A stretch of DNA of 63,357 nucleotides from an uncultured Prevotella sp. (GTDB lineage Bacteria; Bacteroidota; Bacteroidia; Bacteroidales; Bacteroidaceae). The notes beneath the pieces were generated by a model. The model was not told the origin of the DNA. It did not search any database and was given only the letters and a program-made list of their open reading frames with translations. Location of the stretch: positions 1 to 63,357 of the forward strand of contig CAMWVS010000010.1 of the NCBI GenBank assembly GCA_947177775.1, in the 5' to 3' direction. Of this stretch, positions 8,398 through 17,810 are shown one piece after another. Position numbers and translations under genes: made by a program. How positions within the stretch are numbered: position 1 is the stretch's first letter; every line of letters starts with the position of its first letter.

Positions 8398-10473
8398 ATG
8401 GACAACAACAATCAGAACAACCCAAAGATGAATATGCCGAAGTTCAACATGAACTGGATATATATCATCGCCGGAATAGTCCTGCTGGGAATCTATTTCA
8501 CACAAGGAGGAACAGAAAACTCCAGCATAAAGACGGAAACATCCTATCAGCAGTTCCAGACCATGGTCAACAAAGGCTATGCCTCAAAGATTGTGGTCAA
8601 CAAGGAACAGAACACGCTCCAGATGTATGTCAAACCCGAACACATACGCGAAGTATTCAAGAAAGGAGTGGAGCAGACCGGGAAGGAGCCTTCCGTCTCA
8701 GTGCAGATCGGCTCCGTCGACAAGGTGGAACAGTTTGTCAACAACGCCCGTCAGCAGAAAAAGTTCACTGGTGACTACAGCTATGACAACAAGAAGGAGA
8801 ACAACTTCATCAACATGATGATATACAATCTCCTGCCACTCGTCATCATCATAGCCGTCTGGATATTCATCATGCGCCGAATGGGAGGAGGCGCCGGAGG
8901 AGGAGGAGGCGTCTTCAACGTCGGCAAGAGCAAGGCCAAGATGTATGAGAACGGCGGAGAGATAAATGTGACGTTCAAGGACGTCGCCGGACAAGCCGGC
9001 GCCAAACAAGAAGTGCAGGAAATTGTCGATTTCCTAAAGAATCCTCAGAAATATACCGAGCTGGGCGGAAAGATACCAAAGGGAGCACTTCTCGTGGGGC
9101 CTCCGGGCACCGGAAAGACCCTGTTGGCCAAAGCTGTGGCCGGTGAAGCCGGCGTTCCGTTCTTCTCAATGAGCGGAAGCGACTTTGTGGAAATGTTTGT
9201 CGGTGTCGGTGCAAGCCGCGTACGCGACCTCTTCCGACAGGCCAAGGAGAAATCTCCATGTATCATATTCATCGACGAAATTGACGCTGTGGGCCGTGCC
9301 CGCAGCAAAAATCCGGCCATGGGAGGCAACGACGAACGCGAAAACACGCTCAACGCACTGCTCACGGAAATGGACGGATTCGGCACCAACAGCGGAGTGA
9401 TAATCCTCGCGGCCACCAACCGTGCCGACATTCTTGACTCGGCACTGATGCGCGCCGGACGTTTCGATCGCCAGATACACGTTGATTTACCTGATCTGAA
9501 CGAACGTAAAGCCATTTTCAAAGTTCATCTGAAGCCTATAAAGACAGACGAAACGCTGGACATTGACTATCTTGCACGTCAGACACCGGGATTCTCTGGT
9601 GCCGACATCGCCAATGTCTGCAATGAAGCTGCCCTGATCGCCGCACGCCATGACAGCAAGACCGTGGGAAAACAGGATTTCCTCAATGCCGTTGACCGCA
9701 TCATCGGCGGTCTGGAAAAGAAGACAAAGATCATGACCGACAGCGAAAAGCGGACCATCGCGATACATGAGGCCGGCCATGCCACTATCTCATGGTTCAC
9801 GGAACACGCCAACCCACTTGTCAAAGTGAGCATCGTGCCACGCGGACGGGCTCTCGGAGCCGCATGGTATCTGCCTGAAGAGCGCGCCATCACAACCAAG
9901 GATGAAATGCTTGACGAGATGTGTGCAACGCTGGGAGGACGTGCAGCAGAAGAACTCTTCACCGGAAAGGTATCCACCGGAGCCATGAACGATTTGGAAC
10001 GTGTAACCAAAAGCGCTTATGGAATGATTGCCTTTGCCGGCATGAGCGACAAGTTGCCAAACATCTGCTACTATAACAACAACGAATATAATTTCCAACG
10101 CCCCTACTCCGAAACCACGGCCAAGATAATGGACGATGAGGTTCTCCGGATGATCAACGAGCAGTATGACCGTGCCAAACGCATCCTCAGTGAACACAGC
10201 GAGGGTCATGCACAGTTGGCGGAATTGCTGGTGAGCCGCGAAGTCATCTTCGCCGAAGACGTGGAGGCAATCTTCGGAAAGCGCCCGTGGACGAGCCGCG
10301 CCGAAGAGCTGCTCGAGGCCCAACAGCGTGCCGAGGCCGAAGCCATGGCAGAGCGCCGTGCCGAAGAGCTGGCGCGACAGGCGGCTGAACAGAATGGAAA
10401 CTATCCGGAGAACGGAAAGGACGGCGAAGAGCCGGCGACGGATTCCCCGGACACTTCTGACCGTAAGGCTTAA
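8398..10473 (+). CDS. ftsH: ATP-dependent zinc metalloprotease FtsH, 691 aa
   Basis: A membrane-bound AAA+ protease that unfolds and degrades membrane and short-lived cytosolic proteins. It has two N-terminal membrane helices (about 17-35 and 140-160) around a periplasmic domain and a Gly-rich linker. The AAA domain shows Walker A GPPGTGKT (234-241), Walker [12 protein letters not shown], the pore loop [10 protein letters not shown] and the SRH region [20 protein letters not shown]. The zinc-protease motif HEAGH is at 457-461. The C-terminal tail of about 60 residues is Glu/Ala-rich. It lies between rsfS and cdsA in the same orientation. Confidence 0.97.
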   Translation: MDNNNQNNPKMNMPKFNMNWIYIIAGIVLLGIYFTQGGTENSSIKTETSYQQFQTMVNKGYASKIVVNKEQNTLQMYVKPEHIREVFKKGVEQTGKEPSVSVQIGSVDKVEQFVNNARQQKKFTGDYSYDNKKENNFINMMIYNLLPLVIIIAVWIFIMRRMGGGAGGGGGVFNVGKSKAKMYENGGEINVTFKDVAGQAGAKQEVQEIVDFLKNPQKYTELGGKIPKGALLVGPPGTGKTLLAKAVAGEAGVPFFSMSGSDFVEMFVGVGASRVRDLFRQAKEKSPCIIFIDEIDAVGRARSKNPAMGGNDERENTLNALLTEMDGFGTNSGVIILAATNRADILDSALMRAGRFDRQIHVDLPDLNERKAIFKVHLKPIKTDETLDIDYLARQTPGFSGADIANVCNEAALIAARHDSKTVGKQDFLNAVDRIIGGLEKKTKIMTDSEKRTIAIHEAGHATISWFTEHANPLVKVSIVPRGRALGAAWYLPEERAITTKDEMLDEMCATLGGRAAEELFTGKVSTGAMNDLERVTKSAYGMIAFAGMSDKLPNICYYNNNEYNFQRPYSETTAKIMDDEVLRMINEQYDRAKRILSEHSEGHAQLAELLVSREVIFAEDVEAIFGKRPWTSRAEELLEAQQRAEAEAMAERRAEELARQAAEQNGNYPENGKDGEEPATDSPDTSDRKA

Positions 10474-10522
10474 GGCCGGCGGAAGAGGTGTTGACATACA
10501 ACAAACGAAAAGTATCAACGAT

Positions 10523-11371
10523 ATGAAAAACTTCATAGTACGCACCATTACGGGTGTCTTCTTTGTTGCCGCCATCGTGGTGTGCTTCATCAACCACACG
10601 GCCATGGCGCTGCTCTTCGCCCTCGTCACGGGGCTGACCGTGTGGGAATTCACCGGTCTTGTGAACATGCGCGACGGCGTGGACACCAACCGCTTTATCT
10701 CCACGGTGGCCGGCGTCTATCTCTTTTTCGCCATGACCGGCTTCTGTAGCAGTCTGACACCATCAACGGTGTTTATCCCATATCTCGTGACCATAGTCTA
10801 TCTGCTCGTGGCCGAGCTGTACGCGAAGAATCCCGACCCCATCAACAACTGGGCATACACGATGATGGCGCAGATTTATGTCGCCCTCCCATTCTCGCTG
10901 CTCAATGTACTTGCTTTCCGCGCGACACCGGAAGGCGTTGTCTACACCTATCTGATGCCGCTCAGCGTATTTGTATTCTTATGGTTGAACGACACAGGCG
11001 CCTACTGCTGTGGCTCACTTTTGGGACGTCACAAACTGTTTCCCCGTATCAGTCCAGGAAAAAGTTGGGAAGGTTCGATTGGTGGTGCTGTGTTCGTCAT
11101 GGCCGTAGCCGCACTGATATGGCATTTTACCGACAGCTATGGAGTGAACGATCTGTCTCTGAGCATGTATGAATGGATTGGTCTTGGGCTTGTCGTTGTT
11201 GTCTTCGGAACATGGGGAGACCTCGTTGAAAGTCTATTCAAGCGCACTCTCGGCATCAAGGACAGCGGAAGGATACTTCCCGGCCACGGCGGTATGCTCG
11301 ACCGGTTTGACTCTTCACTGATTGCCATTCCGGCCGCAGTGGTATATCTCTATACGCTGACGCTATTCTAA
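10523..11371 (+). CDS. cdsA: Phosphatidate cytidylyltransferase CdsA, 282 aa
   Basis: Makes CDP-diacylglycerol from phosphatidate and CTP, the branch point of phospholipid synthesis in the inner membrane. It has about seven to eight hydrophobic helices. The C-terminal CDP-DAG synthase signature is present: GDLVESLFKRTLGIKDSG followed by LPGHGGMLDRFDS. The start at 10523 (MKNFIVRTITG) is preferred; the open frame reaches back into ftsH. It is the last gene of rsfS-ftsH-cdsA and ends at a very stable hairpin. Confidence 0.95.
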   Translation: MKNFIVRTITGVFFVAAIVVCFINHTAMALLFALVTGLTVWEFTGLVNMRDGVDTNRFISTVAGVYLFFAMTGFCSSLTPSTVFIPYLVTIVYLLVAELYAKNPDPINNWAYTMMAQIYVALPFSLLNVLAFRATPEGVVYTYLMPLSVFVFLWLNDTGAYCCGSLLGRHKLFPRISPGKSWEGSIGGAVFVMAVAALIWHFTDSYGVNDLSLSMYEWIGLGLVVVVFGTWGDLVESLFKRTLGIKDSGRILPGHGGMLDRFDSSLIAIPAAVVYLYTLTLF

Positions 11372-11377
11372 AATATA

Positions 11378-11455
11378 AGAAGATAAAAGGAGATAAAGGA
11401 CAATAGTCTTGTTGCTTGAACTAAGACTATTGTCCTTTATCTCCTTTTATCTTCT
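11378..11455. terminator. 33-bp perfect hairpin between convergent genes (copy 1)
   Basis: Arms 11378-11410 and 11423-11455 are perfect 33-base inverted complements around a 12-base loop. One strand is purine-rich and the other pyrimidine-rich. The hairpin lies between cdsA (plus) and the YitT-type gene (minus) and could end both transcripts. Its core, AAGACTATTGTCCT with TATCTCCTTTT, recurs in the hairpin at 22290. Confidence 0.85.
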
Positions 11456-11486
11456 TCTATCTCCTTATATTTTCTCCTTTTCCTCC

Positions 11487-12497
11487 CTATTCCGGCTGCA
11501 CCTCGTCGGCCGAGGGCAACTGCTTCCATCCTTCTCCGAACGTGTCGTAGGCATCGGTGACCACAACGAAAGCCCGCGGGTCGGTCTCCTTTATCTTGCT
11601 TTTGACAGCCGTGACTTCTTTATGACTCACAACAAGAAAAAGCATCTCTTTCTCCGCACCGGTATAAAGTCCGCTGCTCTTGATGCACGTGGCCGTACGG
11701 TCGAGATCCTTCAGGATGAAACGGTGAAGTTCCACCATCTTTTTCTCACTGATGACGAAGAGCAGTTTGTCGTCCTTCGCACCATTGATGACGTATGCCA
11801 GCACGCGGGCAGAGACGAATATCGAAATCAGCGAGTAAAACGAGAGTAACCATGAGGGACTTGACGTGTCGTCAGGACTGCCGACACCAAAGCCGATGAC
11901 CACCAGTCCGAAGCACACAACGAACGCATCGACCATCATTATTCCTATAGAGAACCGAATATGGCAGTACTTCTGGAGTATCATCGCCACAATATCACTG
12001 CCGCCCGTGGTCGCCTGATTGCGAACCACAATTCCCTGTCCTATACCAATCAGAGTTGCGCCAACGATGCTCGTGAGCATCAGATGGTCCGTCATGTCCA
12101 TACATCCACCCAGCAGCTGAGACGGGTCAAGCTGATGGAGGGCCTCACTCGTGGGGTAGATGAGCGCCGAAATGACATTCATTATAAGCGGTGTAGTCAT
12201 TGCCGCCACAAGAGTTCGAGACCCGAGTTTCGCTCCAAGCAGCCATGCTGAAAGTATCAACAACGGAATATCAAACATATAGCCGAACGTTCCTACCTGA
12301 ATTGAGGGGAACAGGTTGTGCAACACGATACTCGCGCCATATACACCACCCGGCACAATATTATAAGGATTGATGAAAAACACAAATCCGGCAGCCATGA
12401 TAAAACATCCGATGAAGACACCCGCCCACGACAGCCACCAGTCCGGATGTCCGGCCGGACTGCAAAAACGTTTCAGTCTTTCTGCAAAACTTTCCAT
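11487..12497 (-). CDS. YitT family membrane protein (DUF161 + DUF2179), 336 aa
   Basis: An inner-membrane protein of the YitT/YqfU family. About six hydrophobic helices fill the first 240 residues, including the conserved GFVFFINPYNIVPGGVYGAS near 35-54 and the GGSDIVAMIL motif at about 166-175. The soluble C-terminal DUF2179 domain (about 250-325) contains FVISEKKMVELHRFILKDL and the TAIKSSGLYTG-like segment TCIKSSGLYTGAEKEM. Function is unknown; transport has been suggested for relatives. It is monocistronic and convergent with cdsA. Confidence 0.88.
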   Translation of the reverse strand: MESFAERLKRFCSPAGHPDWWLSWAGVFIGCFIMAAGFVFFINPYNIVPGGVYGASIVLHNLFPSIQVGTFGYMFDIPLLILSAWLLGAKLGSRTLVAAMTTPLIMNVISALIYPTSEALHQLDPSQLLGGCMDMTDHLMLTSIVGATLIGIGQGIVVRNQATTGGSDIVAMILQKYCHIRFSIGIMMVDAFVVCFGLVVIGFGVGSPDDTSSPSWLLSFYSLISIFVSARVLAYVINGAKDDKLLFVISEKKMVELHRFILKDLDRTATCIKSSGLYTGAEKEMLFLVVSHKEVTAVKSKIKETDPRAFVVVTDAYDTFGEGWKQLPSADEVQPE

Positions 12498-12547
12498 ACG
12501 ATAATTAAATTAATATCTTTCCATTATACGGTTAAATGAATATGCAG

Positions 12548-12555
12548 CAAATATA
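12548..12555 (-). promoter_or_regulatory. -7 box of the YitT-type gene
   Basis: TATATTTG on the minus strand, 50 bases before the ATG, matches TAnnTTTG. No clear -33 element was found. Confidence 0.5.
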
Positions 12556-12735
12556 CAAAATTTTAAACTAACCACCGCTTCCACAATCACATTTTTTCTC
12601 AATAGGCATCAAAAAGCTGCAAAAACGTCTCTGCCCGCCCCGCACGGAGTAATAACATCCGGCCATTCCTCTGCCATTCCTCCCCTGGAATAGCATTTAT
12701 TCATTCAGACAGTGCGTTATTTCGTATTTTTATTG
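12556..12735. other. Divergent intergenic region before the polysaccharide-degradation genes
   Basis: The 303-base gap (12498-12800) separates the YitT-type gene from the GH127 gene. It contains one -7 box for each direction and otherwise nothing recognisable. Confidence 0.5.
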
Positions 12736-12743
12736 TACATTTG
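12736..12743 (+). promoter_or_regulatory. -7 box of the GH127 gene
   Basis: TACATTTG matches TAnnTTTG, 57 bases before the ATG. It is the only such box noticed ahead of the co-directional run from GH127 to GH35. Confidence 0.55.
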
Positions 12744-12800
12744 TAGAATAAAAACCAACTACGTCATTTTCTAAGTAATTACCTAACAACTATTAAACAA

Positions 12801-14834
12801 ATGAGAGGATACATAATGCTATTTGCCGCGGCTTTGACATTCGGCCATGCCACGGCCCAAACCGACGACTATGGCTATCCCTACACACCCGTGGCATTCA
12901 CTTCTGTAAAGATTGCGCCCGCCACATTCTGGGGCGACCGTATCAAGGCGGCACGTGAAACGACAATACCACTGGCCTTCAGCAAATGCGAAAGCGAGGG
13001 ACGATATGCCAATTTCGTCAAGGCCGCCAACCCGAGCGACACCTACGACGTCGGCAAATTCATGGGCTTCTCATTCGACGATACCGACGTCTATAAGACC
13101 ATAGAGGGCGCGAGCTATCTGCTCCAGACCTATCCCGACAAGCGGTTGGAGACCTACATCGACAGTGTGCTCGACATTGTCGGCGCCGCACAAGAGAAGG
13201 ACGGCTATCTCTACACCGCCCGCACCATCAATCCCGCCAAGCCTCATCCCTGGGCCGGACAGCAGCGGTGGGTCAAGGAGGAGGACCTCAGCCACGAACT
13301 CTATAACCTCGGCCACATGGCCGACGCAGCCTGCGCCCACTATCAGGCCACGGGCAGCCGCAAGTTTCTCGACATCGTCAGGCGTTATGCCGACTGCGTC
13401 ATCCGCGAGGTAGGCCCGGCTGAGGGACAGGCATGCGTCGTCCCTGGCCATCAGATAGCCGAGATGGCTCTGGCACGGATGTATGTCCTCACAGGCGACA
13501 AGCGCTATCTTGACGAAGCAAAGTTCTTCCTCGACATGCGCGGTAAGACAAAACGCAAGAATGCCTACAGCCAGAGCCACAAGCCTGTGACGGAACAGAA
13601 CGAGGCCGTGGGTCACGCCGTGCGCGCAGGATACATGTATGCGGGCATGGCCGACGTTGCCGCGCTCACGGGCGACAGCTCCTATATCAAGGCAATAGAC
13701 GCAATCTGCGAAAACATTATCGGAAAAAAGTATTATCTCACAGGCGGTGTCGGCGCGCGCCATGCCGGCGAGTCGTTCGGCAGCAACTACGAATTGCCTA
13801 ACCTGACAGCATACAACGAGACCTGCGCAGCCATCTCTATGGTCTATCTCTTCCAGCGCATGTTCCTTCTGAAAGGCGAGAGCAAATACATAGACTGCCT
13901 CGAACGCACATTGTATAACGGTGTAATCAGCGGAATGTCCGTTGACGGCGGACGCTTCTTCTACCCCAACCCGCTGGCTTCCGACGGTCGTTATGCCTTC
14001 AATGCTGACAACAACACCACGCGCCAGCCGTGGTTTGGCTGTGCCTGCTGCCCGAGCAATCTCAGCCGTTTCATCCCCTCGCTGCCCGGCTACGTCTATG
14101 CTGTCCGCGACAATAACCTCTATGTCAATCTCTTCGCCGCCAACACGGCCACAATGGCAGTCGGCGGCCGCGACGTGACGCTGACTCAGGAGACGGCATA
14201 TCCATGGAACGGCGACATCGCGATACGCATTGACCGCAACCGAGGCAAGGAGTTCACGATGAAAGTCCGCATCCCCGGATGGGTGCGCGGTCAGGTCGTG
14301 CCCGGCGATCTCTACAGCTATGATGACGGAGCGGCGCCGAAATACAGTGTCACCGTCAACGGAACGGAAGTCAATGACGCACTGACTGCCGATGGCTATT
14401 TCTCCATAAGCCGCCGATGGAAGCGGGGCGACGTCATCCGCATCCACCTCGATATGCTACCGCGCGTCGTCAAGGCCAACACAAAGGTTGCCGACGACCG
14501 TGGCAAGATTGCCGTCGAGCGCGGTCCGCTGGTCTACTGCGCCGAACAGGCCGACAACGACGGTTTCAACAGCCACCATGTCCTGCTCAGTCGCCAGCCC
14601 CGGTTCTGCATAGCCGAAGACTATGAAATCAGAAACACGGAAAGCGACGGCCGCCCATTCAGCGTGACTGCCATCACGGTTGACAACGCTCAGGAGGCTT
14701 CAATCGACGCCGACGGCACGCTCCGGACCAAGGACGTACGCCTCACACTCATTCCATATTACGCATGGAACCACCGCGGCGCCGGACGCATGGACGTCTG
14801 GATGGCCAGGAACTTTGACGGTCTGGGAGAATAG
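12801..14834 (+). CDS. GH127-type beta-L-arabinofuranosidase (DUF1680), exported, 677 aa
   Basis: Probably releases L-arabinofuranose from plant arabinans or arabinogalactans. It has a signal peptide (MRGYIMLFAAALTFGHATAQ), an (alpha/alpha)6-barrel core and a C-terminal beta domain. The GH127 active site is recognisable: Glu340 and Cys342 in YNETC and Cys416-Cys417 in CACCPSNLSRF. In the characterised family member a Cys3-Glu set binds zinc and one Cys is the nucleophile. Length is normal for the family. It begins a run of five co-directional exported proteins. The exact substrate linkage is inference. Confidence 0.88.
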   Translation: MRGYIMLFAAALTFGHATAQTDDYGYPYTPVAFTSVKIAPATFWGDRIKAARETTIPLAFSKCESEGRYANFVKAANPSDTYDVGKFMGFSFDDTDVYKTIEGASYLLQTYPDKRLETYIDSVLDIVGAAQEKDGYLYTARTINPAKPHPWAGQQRWVKEEDLSHELYNLGHMADAACAHYQATGSRKFLDIVRRYADCVIREVGPAEGQACVVPGHQIAEMALARMYVLTGDKRYLDEAKFFLDMRGKTKRKNAYSQSHKPVTEQNEAVGHAVRAGYMYAGMADVAALTGDSSYIKAIDAICENIIGKKYYLTGGVGARHAGESFGSNYELPNLTAYNETCAAISMVYLFQRMFLLKGESKYIDCLERTLYNGVISGMSVDGGRFFYPNPLASDGRYAFNADNNTTRQPWFGCACCPSNLSRFIPSLPGYVYAVRDNNLYVNLFAANTATMAVGGRDVTLTQETAYPWNGDIAIRIDRNRGKEFTMKVRIPGWVRGQVVPGDLYSYDDGAAPKYSVTVNGTEVNDALTADGYFSISRRWKRGDVIRIHLDMLPRVVKANTKVADDRGKIAVERGPLVYCAEQADNDGFNSHHVLLSRQPRFCIAEDYEIRNTESDGRPFSVTAITVDNAQEASIDADGTLRTKDVRLTLIPYYAWNHRGAGRMDVWMARNFDGLGE

Positions 14835-14942
14835 AACAGAGCCTGTGACGAAATGAAACGGCCACGACGAGAAAGTTGACAGCCGCCGTAGATATAAAAA
14901 AACGGAATAAAAAACGATACCTATCAGAACATAAGACAAAAC

Positions 14943-16442
14943 ATGAACATCAGATATTCATTCCTTCCGCTCGTCATGGCTGCAACGGCCATAACAGCCA
15001 CAGCACAGACGTTCAACATCGCAACAAGTCAGGACGGCAGTTTCTGGCAAACATCCAAGACAGCCCTTCAAGCTAAAGCCGCCGCCAAGCCATCACTCAC
15101 TGTCACTGGAACAGAACCGGGACAGGAGTTCAAGGCATGGGGAACATGCTTCAACGAACTTGACTGGGACGCCCTCAATATGCTCAGCCGTGATGTTCAG
15201 GAAGAAATCATGCACGGCATTTTCGCTCCGGACGGCGACCTGCGTTTCACCCGCGGACGGCTGTCTATGAACGCCAACGACTATTCCCGCTCATGGTATT
15301 CATGCAGTGACGTTCCAGGCGACTTTGAACTGCGCTACTTCAACATCGAACGCGACAAGCGGAACATAATCCCACTGATGCGTGCCGCAATGAAATACAA
15401 TCCAGACATGACCTTCTGGATGTCTCCGTGGAGCCCGCCCGCATGGATGAAAATCAATCAGGACTATCCCGTGCGCAGCAGCAAATACAACAATCTCGAC
15501 CCGCGCACAGACTATCTCCTGTTTGGAAACGCCGCCGACATTGACCCGAAAGAGGTCGAAATGGCCGGTCAACAGAAAGGAAAATTTCCAGCAAAGCTGG
15601 CCACGGCAAACTACCTGATACAGGACCCGCGCTATCTGCAGGCATACGCCGACATGTTCTGCCGCTTCATCGACCTGTATAAGGAACAGGGAATTACCAT
15701 CGACATGGTCATGTATCAGAACGAAGCCTATTCATACACGCCTTATCCCGGATGCGCATGGACCGCCGACGGAACAATACGCTTCAACCGTGACTATCTC
15801 GCCCCGACACTTAGCAAGCGCCATCCCGAAGTGAAACTGTATCTCGGGACGTTCAACACCAACCGGACGGAGTATGTCGACAGGATAGTAGGAGGCCTGA
15901 AGGACTGTGTCGGAGGTCTCGGTTTTCAATGGGAGGGTCGGGAGAACCTCACTGCAATGCGCAAGAAATATCCACATCTGAAACTGATTTCAACGGAAAG
16001 TGAGTGCGGCAACGGTTCCATGGACTGGAAAGCGGGTGAACACACGTTCATGCTCCTCAGCGACTACATAGGAAAAGGGTGCGAGGAATACTATATATGG
16101 AACTTCATCCTCGCCGACAACGGTGAAAGCCCGTGGGGATGGCGTCAGAACGCACTTGTTCAGGTTGACTCGAAGACACGCCGCCATCGCTATACACCGG
16201 AATATTATGCCGTGAAACACTTCTCCAACACAGTCGCCCCAGGCAGTCGCATGGTTGCTTACAAGGAGGCGGAAGCCAACGGTATGACACCTGTCATCGT
16301 GTTCGTGACGCCACAAAACAAACGTATCGTCATAGCCGGTAACTTCAATGACAATGAAAAGACGATTACCGTGCAGCTTGGCAAACGTTATCTCAACGCC
16401 ATATTGAAGCCACATTCCTTCAATACATTCACTGAAAAGTAA
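14943..16442 (+). CDS. GH30 family glycoside hydrolase, exported, 499 aa
   Basis: A clan GH-A retaining hydrolase. After a signal peptide (MNIRYSFLPLVMAATAITATAQ) comes the GH30 (beta/alpha)8 barrel. Visible signatures are FTRGRLSMNANDYS, FWMSPWSPPAWMK, the acid/base Glu in MYQNEAYSYTPYPGC and the nucleophile Glu in STESECGNGSMDW. A short beta domain with a typical C-terminal pattern follows (KRIVIAGNFNDNEKTITVQL). GH30 members cut beta-1,6-glucan, xylan, fucosides or glucosylceramide; the subfamily cannot be fixed by eye. It lies 108 bases after the GH127 gene. Confidence 0.88.
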   Translation: MNIRYSFLPLVMAATAITATAQTFNIATSQDGSFWQTSKTALQAKAAAKPSLTVTGTEPGQEFKAWGTCFNELDWDALNMLSRDVQEEIMHGIFAPDGDLRFTRGRLSMNANDYSRSWYSCSDVPGDFELRYFNIERDKRNIIPLMRAAMKYNPDMTFWMSPWSPPAWMKINQDYPVRSSKYNNLDPRTDYLLFGNAADIDPKEVEMAGQQKGKFPAKLATANYLIQDPRYLQAYADMFCRFIDLYKEQGITIDMVMYQNEAYSYTPYPGCAWTADGTIRFNRDYLAPTLSKRHPEVKLYLGTFNTNRTEYVDRIVGGLKDCVGGLGFQWEGRENLTAMRKKYPHLKLISTESECGNGSMDWKAGEHTFMLLSDYIGKGCEEYYIWNFILADNGESPWGWRQNALVQVDSKTRRHRYTPEYYAVKHFSNTVAPGSRMVAYKEAEANGMTPVIVFVTPQNKRIVIAGNFNDNEKTITVQLGKRYLNAILKPHSFNTFTEK

Positions 16443-16507
16443 TTCCACGCACATACATCCCCCATAAATATCAAATGAAAAAAACATTCAGATAAACATT
16501 GAACAAA

Positions 16508-17764
16508 ATGAGAAAGATATTTATCATCATCGCCATGCTTGCCGTAACGACCGGCATCGGAGCAAAGAAGAAGGCGCAGCAGCAGAGCGACCGCGAGTAT
16601 TGGTGCGCCCTGGCTTACAGGATGACACAACCCGTACTGGAGAACATGGCCCGTGGCGAACTGCGGAAGAACATGCAGACGGAGTTCAGCCCGTCCTTTG
16701 ACAAGCGCGACCGCAGCGTGGTCTACATGGAGACGTTCGGCCGTCTCATGGCCGGAATAGCCCCTTGGATAGCTCTTCCGGACGACGACACAGCAGAGGG
16801 AAAGCAGCGCCGCCAGCTGCGCGAATGGGCTTTGCAGTCATACAGAAACGCCGTAGACCCTTCCTCGCCGGACTATCTCTGCTGGGGACGCGCCGGTCAG
16901 AACCTCGTAGACGCCGCATATATTGCCGAGAGTTTCCTCCGCGCCTACGACCAGCTGTGGATTCCGCTCGACAAGGAGACCAAGGAACGCTACATAAAGG
17001 AGTTCACGCGACTGCGGAAGATTGACCCGCCGTACACAAACTGGTTCCTCTTCTCCTCCATCATCGAGAGTTTCATGGCCAAGGCGGGCGCCGGATATGA
17101 CCAGTTCCGCGTCAACACGGCCTGCCGAAAGGTGGAGGAGTGGTATGTCGGGGACGGATGGTATGCCGACGGCCCGGACTTCGCTTTCGACTATTATTCC
17201 AGCTATGTTTTCCACGCGATGTATCTCGAAACGCTTCAGGCCATGGTCGACGCCAAGGCCAACACGCGGCTGGACTACCGGAAATACCATGACCGCGCCC
17301 TAAAACGTGCACAGAAGTATGCCATCATCCTCGAACGTTTCATCTCGCCCGAAGGCACTTTCCCCGTTATAGGCCGCAGCACGCCCTACCGCATGGCTGC
17401 CATGCAGCCGCTGGCCCTGATGGCATGGTACGAAAAACTTCCGCAGGACCTTACCAACGGACAAGTGCGCGCGGCTCTGACAAAGGTTCTCCACCGAATG
17501 TTCGACATGCAGAACAACTTCAACGAGGGCGGTTTTCTGACCATCGGATTCTGCGGACATCAGCCCGAGACGGCCGACTGGTACACCAACAACGGATCGC
17601 TCTACATGACATCGCTGGCTTTCATGCCTCTCGGTTTGCCAGCCGACCATCCCTTCTGGACCGATGCTCCGCAGCCGTGGACACAGGTCAAGGCATGGGG
17701 AGGACAGCCGTTCCCGAAGGACCACCGCTGGGAAGACAACATCAAGACAAAAGACAAGTGGTAA
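16508..17764 (+). CDS. DUF2264 domain protein, exported, 418 aa
   Basis: The DUF2264 family consists of alpha/alpha-toroid proteins of uncharacterised activity that recur in polysaccharide utilisation loci. The ATG at 16508 (MRKIFIIIAMLAVTTGIGAK) gives a clean signal peptide; an upstream in-frame TTG at 16499 is less likely. Aromatic- and Asp-rich stretches typical of a sugar-binding cleft are seen: YVGDGWYADGPDFAFDYYSSYVFH (about 218-241) and FPVIGRSTPYRMAA. It is 65 bases downstream of the GH30 gene and 46 bases upstream of the heparinase-like gene, so it is part of the same unit. Confidence 0.85.
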   Translation: MRKIFIIIAMLAVTTGIGAKKKAQQQSDREYWCALAYRMTQPVLENMARGELRKNMQTEFSPSFDKRDRSVVYMETFGRLMAGIAPWIALPDDDTAEGKQRRQLREWALQSYRNAVDPSSPDYLCWGRAGQNLVDAAYIAESFLRAYDQLWIPLDKETKERYIKEFTRLRKIDPPYTNWFLFSSIIESFMAKAGAGYDQFRVNTACRKVEEWYVGDGWYADGPDFAFDYYSSYVFHAMYLETLQAMVDAKANTRLDYRKYHDRALKRAQKYAIILERFISPEGTFPVIGRSTPYRMAAMQPLALMAWYEKLPQDLTNGQVRAALTKVLHRMFDMQNNFNEGGFLTIGFCGHQPETADWYTNNGSLYMTSLAFMPLGLPADHPFWTDAPQPWTQVKAWGGQPFPKDHRWEDNIKTKDKW

Positions 17765-17810
17765 TACACAATCATCTCATACCACCTGACAACTTCCTCT
17801 TCACCATAAT

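Noticed and set aside
13071..14447. Minus-strand open frame of 458 codons
   Set aside because: It is a shadow of the GH127 gene, which has a complete catalytic motif set on the plus strand.
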